Origin: Spirulina sp. DLM2.Bin59
GTDB lineage: Bacteria; Cyanobacteriota; Cyanobacteriia; Cyanobacteriales; Spirulinaceae
Assembly (NCBI GenBank): GCA_007693875.1
Contig: RECT01000124.1
Location: 1 to 9,021 of the forward strand
Direction of reading: 5' to 3'
DNA: 9,021 nt
Part shown: piece by piece, positions 5,822-9,021 of the stretch
How positions within the stretch are numbered: the stretch's first letter is position 1
Layout: the number at the start of each line of letters is the position of its first letter
Program-made: the position numbers and the translations under genes
The notes under the pieces: generated by a model
Told to the model about the DNA's origin: nothing
Database searches by the model: none
What the model saw: the letters and a program-made list of their open reading frames with translations, nothing else

Positions 5822-5893
5822 ATCTCCAGATTTGTTATCGTTCTGAGTAGAACCCTTAAACCCACAGATGCGATCGCCATCACTCTTGTGCTG

Positions 5894-6763
5894 ATGAATC
5901 CAGAGTTTAGCCTTGAAAACCTCGAAGATCTCGAAAACCTTTTGGAAATTAGTTATCTCCAGCAATTGCTGTTTGACCTCCAAAATGTGATTATCAACTT
6001 TGGGTTAAAACTCATTGTTGCGGCGCTGATCTTTTTCGTCGGTTTGCGTTTGTCGAAAATCGTCCAACGCGCCACAGAAAAGTTAATGCGCAAAGCGGGC
6101 ATTGATGAAACCTTGGTTTCCTTTGCTGTCCACCTTGCCTATTTTGGCTCCCTCACCTTTGTGGCGGTGATTGTGTTAGGACATTTGGGCATTCAAACCA
6201 CGGCGATCGTCGCCGCCCTCACCTCCGGCTTTTTTGCCATTGGTTTAGCCCTCCAAGGCTCCCTCTCTAACTTTGCCGCTGGGGTATTAATTATTGTGTT
6301 TCGTCCCTTTCGCGTCAATGACTACATCGAAGGGGCCGGCATCGAAGGAACCGTCGAGGAGATCCAAATCCTCACCACCAAAATCCGCACACTGCAAAAT
6401 ATTGTCGCCGTCATTCCCAATTCCAAACTCACCAACGAAAAAATCACCAACTATTCCAGCAAACCCTATCGCCGCATCGATATGGTGTTTGGTGTGAGTT
6501 ATCGGGCTGATATTGATCATGTTAAGGAGGTAATCTATGAAGTGGTGCGGGCCCATCCCTTAATTGTGTCAGAGCCGCCACCGATGGTGGGGGTTTTTAA
6601 ACTGAATGAGAGCAGTGTAGATTTTGCTGTACGTCCCTTTGTCCATCAAATGGATTATTGGACGGTGTGGTTTGATTTAACGGAAAGCCTCAAAAAACGC
6701 TTTGATGCAGAAGGGATTCAAATTCCTTTCCCACAGCGGGATATTCATATGATCCAAAATTAG
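5894..6763 (+). CDS. mscS: Small-conductance mechanosensitive channel (MscS family)
   Basis: A membrane channel that opens under tension to release solutes on osmotic down-shock. From ATG at 5894 it has 289 residues, very close to the 286 of Escherichia coli MscS. Helices lie at about 32-54 (TM1), 78-101 (TM2) and 102-134 (TM3). TM3 is Gly/Ala-rich and carries the pore-lining signature FAIGLALQGSLSNFAAGVLI (114-133), followed by FRPFRVNDYIE at the start of the beta domain. The cytoplasmic part continues with IPNSKLTNEKITNYS (about 174-188) and ends in IPFPQRDIHM, typical of the family. GTG at 5888 is an alternative start two codons upstream; neither has a clear Shine-Dalgarno sequence. A promoter with a candidate operator precedes it, and a C-rich hairpin repeat follows within 12 nt of the stop. 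It appears to be a single-gene unit. Confidence 0.93.
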   Translation: MNPEFSLENLEDLENLLEISYLQQLLFDLQNVIINFGLKLIVAALIFFVGLRLSKIVQRATEKLMRKAGIDETLVSFAVHLAYFGSLTFVAVIVLGHLGIQTTAIVAALTSGFFAIGLALQGSLSNFAAGVLIIVFRPFRVNDYIEGAGIEGTVEEIQILTTKIRTLQNIVAVIPNSKLTNEKITNYSSKPYRRIDMVFGVSYRADIDHVKEVIYEVVRAHPLIVSEPPPMVGVFKLNESSVDFAVRPFVHQMDYWTVWFDLTESLKKRFDAEGIQIPFPQRDIHMIQN

Positions 6764-6770
6764 CCGTCCG

Positions 6771-6811
6771 GCTTCCCTTCGCCCTGTTAGGGAGAAGGGG
6801 CTGGGGGTCGT
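6771..6811 (-). repeat. C-rich dispersed hairpin repeat, copy 2 (inverted)
   Basis: Read on the minus strand the core (6799 to 6775) is CCCTTC, T, CCC, loop TAACA, GGG, C, GAAGGG. This is the same 25-nt fold as copy 1 at 68-92, with the same T/C mismatch, but with one C-G pair replaced by T-A on both arms. It lies between mscS and the convergent unknown gene and might serve as a terminator-like structure for either, though there is no clear T-run. Confidence 0.7.
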
Positions 6812-6895
6812 TTGGGTCTCTTACCTTCTGCGCAATATCGGCTGCATAGCATAGGTATTGGGGCAGGTGTCATCACTGAATAACTCTAGGGACAT

Positions 6896-7552
6896 TTAAC
6901 TCCACTGTTTACCCAAAGTTGACTGCTTCAACCAAGCCAAAAAAACCTGACGGTCTGTATCGGGCATATCCAGCAAAATATCACTCAGTTCTTCCGCAAA
7001 GTTGGCATTGCCAAAAAACTCCTTACCAATGCGATAAACTTCTTGGAGAATGGCGATGAGATGTTGCTCTGCCCAACTGGGAGCCTTGAATTTACCGAGG
7101 GGATCCACCTTGAGCATTTGCTCCATGGCTTTGGGGGAAGACATTTCTGGAATTTGGCGGGTTTGAAGGGCGGCAGTGATTTCCTGCTGAAAGAGCTTGG
7201 CTTGGCGGCCGCCGAGGAGTTCTTCCACATCAAAATAAACTGCCTGCAAAATCAGCAGGCAGGCCTGGACAAAGGCAACGGGGCTGGCTTCATCGCCCCC
7301 ATCCCCCAGTTGTTCGAGGCGGAACCGTCCCCAAACGCTATGGCGATGGTCTTCCTGAAGCAGCACGCAAAATTTACCCTGATTATCTGTCAGGTCTTTC
7401 CAGAAGTTTTTCGCCTCCTCAGCTTGATTGACATCAAAAACACTAATGAGACGAAAGGTTTGATCTTGATACTTCAAGACGGGGATTTGTTGTTCTCGCT
7501 TGGGGTGCTGAACACTGGAAATTTCAACATCCTGCCGTTTGAGAATGAACAT
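6896..7552 (-). CDS. Conserved cyanobacterial protein, function unknown
   Basis: A 218-residue soluble protein with no signal peptide or membrane segment. It starts MFILKRQDVEISSVQHPKR and has an N-terminal part rich in beta-type sequence (about 1-85, including QTFRLISVFDV and GKFCVLLQEDHRHSVWGRFRLEQL) and a mostly helical C-terminal part (about 88-218, with VQACLLILQAVYFDVEELLGG). The opening resembles a family found only in cyanobacteria, which I believe is listed as Npun_F0813, but that name is from memory and says nothing about function. No catalytic motif is evident. GGAG lies 14 nt before ATG at 7552, rather far. It is transcribed away from dprA, from a shared 241-nt intergenic region; a weak promoter could use TACACT at 7623-7628 (minus strand). 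The opposite strand stays open for 185 codons across it, which looks like a codon-use shadow. Confidence 0.8.
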   Translation of the reverse strand: MFILKRQDVEISSVQHPKREQQIPVLKYQDQTFRLISVFDVNQAEEAKNFWKDLTDNQGKFCVLLQEDHRHSVWGRFRLEQLGDGGDEASPVAFVQACLLILQAVYFDVEELLGGRQAKLFQQEITAALQTRQIPEMSSPKAMEQMLKVDPLGKFKAPSWAEQHLIAILQEVYRIGKEFFGNANFAEELSDILLDMPDTDRQVFLAWLKQSTLGKQWS

Positions 7553-7599
7553 AGTGTGGTCGATGACTCCTGCGGAGGGTCAGGGCAACGGGCGGGCTA

Positions 7600-7741
7600 A
7601 TCAATTTGATGATTGCTTCCCTAGTGTACTTGAGATTGCGGAATAACCAACGGGCCAAGACTGGCAATGGCGGCCCTCAGGATCCCTCGGCTTTGGGCGG
7701 GATACGCTGACCCGATGGGTCTAGGGCTGGCCATGGTCTAG
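7600..7741. promoter_or_regulatory. Divergent intergenic region between the unknown gene and dprA
   Basis: Contains a short palindrome ATCAATTTGAT (7600-7610), a possible minus-strand -10 TACACT (7623-7628) and a direct repeat GGTCTAG (7718-7724 and 7735-7741) with a 17-bp period, about 55 nt before dprA. No convincing dprA promoter is visible. These are short elements and each could be chance. Confidence 0.25.
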
Positions 7742-7793
7742 CCAATCTTAGCCTTTCATGGCAAGCTAGGGGGGCGAAAGGTTAGGGTGGAAG

Positions 7794-8957
7794 ATGGTAG
7801 ACGATCGCCCCTATTGGTTGGCATGGTCCCGGATTCATGGGGTGGGGCCGCGGTTGGTGCAGCAGTTGGTGGTGGAGTTTGGCACGCTGGAGGAGGCTTG
7901 GTGGGCAACATCCACGGCATTGCGCACGGTGCCAGGGATTGGCCCGAAGTTATTGGAGGCCATTGGCGAGGCGCGATCGCACCTGGATCCCGATCAGTTA
8001 TTGGAAAATTGCGATCGCGCTGGCATTCAATTTTGGACGGCGGCGGATCCCGACTATCCCCGTTTACTCTTGGAAATTCCCAGCCCGCCCCCGGTGCTCT
8101 ACTATCGCGGCCGGGTGGATTTGGCGGAAAACCGGGGGAAGAAGGCGGCGATCGCCATGGTGGGAACCCGCAACATTAGCGACTACGGCCGCCGCTGGAC
8201 GGCCCAACTCAGCACCCACCTCAGCCAACACCAATTTACGATCGTTTCCGGCATGGCGGCGGGGGTGGATACCGTCGCCCATGAAGCCTGTCTGAGGGCC
8301 GGCGGCCGTACCCTTGCTGTCTTGGGAACCGGCGTAGATGTGATTTATCCCAAAAGTAACCGCCGCCTGTATGAGCAGATCCAAACCCAGGGGTTAATCC
8401 TCAGCGACTACCCCCCCGGTACGCCCCCCGAAGCCCGCAACTTTCCCCCCCGCAACCGGATCATTGCCGGGTTGAGTCGGGCGGTGTTGGTGATGGAGGC
8501 GGCCCAGCGATCGGGGGCATTAATTACCGCCCGCTATGGGGCAGAATTTAACCGCGATGTCTATAGCCTACCGGGTTCTTTAGATCAGCCCCAATCCTTG
8601 GGCTGTTTGGAGTTGCTCAACAGTGGGGCGCAGTTGATTTTAGGGGTTAAACCGCTGTTGGAGGCTTTGGGGGAAATTCCCAATTTGGATCTACCGGGGG
8701 GCCAACTCTCCCTAGAGGGGATCCTCCCTAGCGCAGCCATCGCCCCAGCCCCGATCCCGGCTCCCGTCACCCCACCTCCCGATTTAGATCCCCTCCTGCA
8801 ACAGGTGTGGGCGGCAATTCCCCCAGAACCCACCCCTTTAGATCTACTGGTGACGATCACGGGCCTACCCATCAGCGAACTATCCCCGGCCCTATCCCAG
8901 TTAGAATTATTGGACTTGGTGATTCAGTTGCCAGGGATGCAATACCGTCGGAGTTAA
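7794..8957 (+). CDS. dprA: DNA-processing protein DprA (Smf)
   Basis: Binds incoming single-stranded DNA during natural transformation, protects it and loads RecA. The 387 residues show the usual plan. An N-terminal helix-hairpin-helix region comes first (GVGP at 16-19, VPGIGPKLL at 46-54). The extended Rossmann fold follows, with VGTRNISDYG (123-132), SGMAAGVDTVAH (152-163), GTGVDVIYP (178-186), FPPRNRIIAGLS (217-228) and the Ser-Gly segment EAAQRSGALITARYG (235-249). A Pro/Ala-rich linker (about 312-331) then joins a C-terminal winged-helix domain (332-387). All core motifs are intact, so the protein should be functional. The start at 7794 follows the purine-rich GGTGGAAG. Three HIP1 octamers lie in this gene. 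It stands alone, without competence neighbours in view. Confidence 0.96.
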   Translation: MVDDRPYWLAWSRIHGVGPRLVQQLVVEFGTLEEAWWATSTALRTVPGIGPKLLEAIGEARSHLDPDQLLENCDRAGIQFWTAADPDYPRLLLEIPSPPPVLYYRGRVDLAENRGKKAAIAMVGTRNISDYGRRWTAQLSTHLSQHQFTIVSGMAAGVDTVAHEACLRAGGRTLAVLGTGVDVIYPKSNRRLYEQIQTQGLILSDYPPGTPPEARNFPPRNRIIAGLSRAVLVMEAAQRSGALITARYGAEFNRDVYSLPGSLDQPQSLGCLELLNSGAQLILGVKPLLEALGEIPNLDLPGGQLSLEGILPSAAIAPAPIPAPVTPPPDLDPLLQQVWAAIPPEPTPLDLLVTITGLPISELSPALSQLELLDLVIQLPGMQYRRS

Positions 8958-8975
8958 AGGTTTGTTCTTCAATGA

Positions 8976-9004
8976 CCCCCACCTGGCATCCGCCGAGGTG
9001 GGGG
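8976..9004 (+). terminator. GC-rich hairpin after dprA, possible terminator
   Basis: CCCCCACCT (8976-8984) pairs with AGGTGGGGG (8996-9004). GGC (8985-8987) and GCC (8992-8994) extend the stem to 12 bp with one bulged G and a 4-nt loop. It starts 19 nt after the dprA stop, as a terminator would, but no T-run follows on either strand. The window ends 17 nt later, so what lies beyond is unseen. Confidence 0.45.
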
Positions 9005-9021
9005 AGTGACCGGAGATAACC

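Larger units (their letters stand above)
646..8155. repeat. HIP1 octamers GCGATCGC, 16 copies
   Basis: Exact copies start at 646, 1273, 1450, 1523, 1554, 1919, 2334, 2625, 3303, 4239, 4833, 5369, 5870, 7973, 8011 and 8148 (counted by eye). Most are inside genes; 2334 starts at the last base of the regulator stop codon and 5870 sits just before mscS. HIP1 is a known hallmark of many cyanobacterial genomes. The stretch 5878-7972 has none. Confidence 0.9.

Noticed and set aside
5803..5850. 15-codon frame in the mscS leader as a real leader-peptide gene
   Set aside because: Only a weak AAGG precedes it and a frame this short arises easily by chance; kept only as a note in the leader finding.
7043..7600. 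A 185-codon open frame on the plus strand opposite the 218-residue unknown gene
   Set aside because: It mirrors a gene with a convincing protein, its product has no recognisable domain, and long antisense frames are common in sequence with this codon bias.
1..9021. tRNA, rRNA, CRISPR array, transposase or phage genes
   Set aside because: I scanned both strands for the T-loop pattern, regularly spaced repeats and transposase-like proteins and saw none.

Overview
The window comes from a cyanobacterial chromosome. Two things show this directly. There is a 43-residue reading frame for the photosystem II subunit Psb30 (Ycf12), and I count by eye 16 exact copies of the octamer GCGATCGC (HIP1), against well under one expected by chance in 9 kb. 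Base composition looks even and slightly above half G+C. I cannot name the genus. I see no phage, transposase, CRISPR array, tRNA or rRNA.

Layout, left to right. 1-242: non-coding, with a weak hairpin, a C-rich dispersed repeat and a second hairpin in front of the first gene. 243-2334: a two-component system (membrane histidine kinase, then an OmpR-type regulator overlapping it by 8 nt). 2447-3445: UDP-glucose 4-epimerase (galE). 3442-4895, minus strand: a cysteine-rich YkgJ-type protein and an AI-2E-family membrane transporter-like protein, coupled by an ATGA overlap; the transporter gene meets galE tail to tail with a 4-nt overlap. 5023-5154: psb30, with its own likely promoter and a strong terminator at 5186-5219. 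5257-5577, minus: a small two-helix membrane protein of unknown function. 5662-5893: a regulatory region with a good sigma-70-type promoter whose -10 box lies inside a perfect 16-bp inverted repeat. 5894-6763: a small MscS-type mechanosensitive channel, followed by a second, inverted copy of the C-rich hairpin repeat. 6896-7552, minus: a soluble conserved protein of unknown function. 7794-8957: dprA/smf, the DNA-processing protein of natural transformation, then a long GC-rich hairpin at the window edge.

The genes do not form one pathway. They look like ordinary cyanobacterial chromosome made of short transcription units: signalling, sugar nucleotide metabolism, membrane transport, photosystem II, osmotic protection and DNA uptake. 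The clearest functional links are the kinase/regulator pair and the translationally coupled YkgJ/AI-2E pair. The observations most worth following are the candidate operator on the mscS promoter, the compensatory base change between the two C-rich hairpin repeats, and the YkgJ/AI-2E pairing. I found no convincing new multi-gene system.
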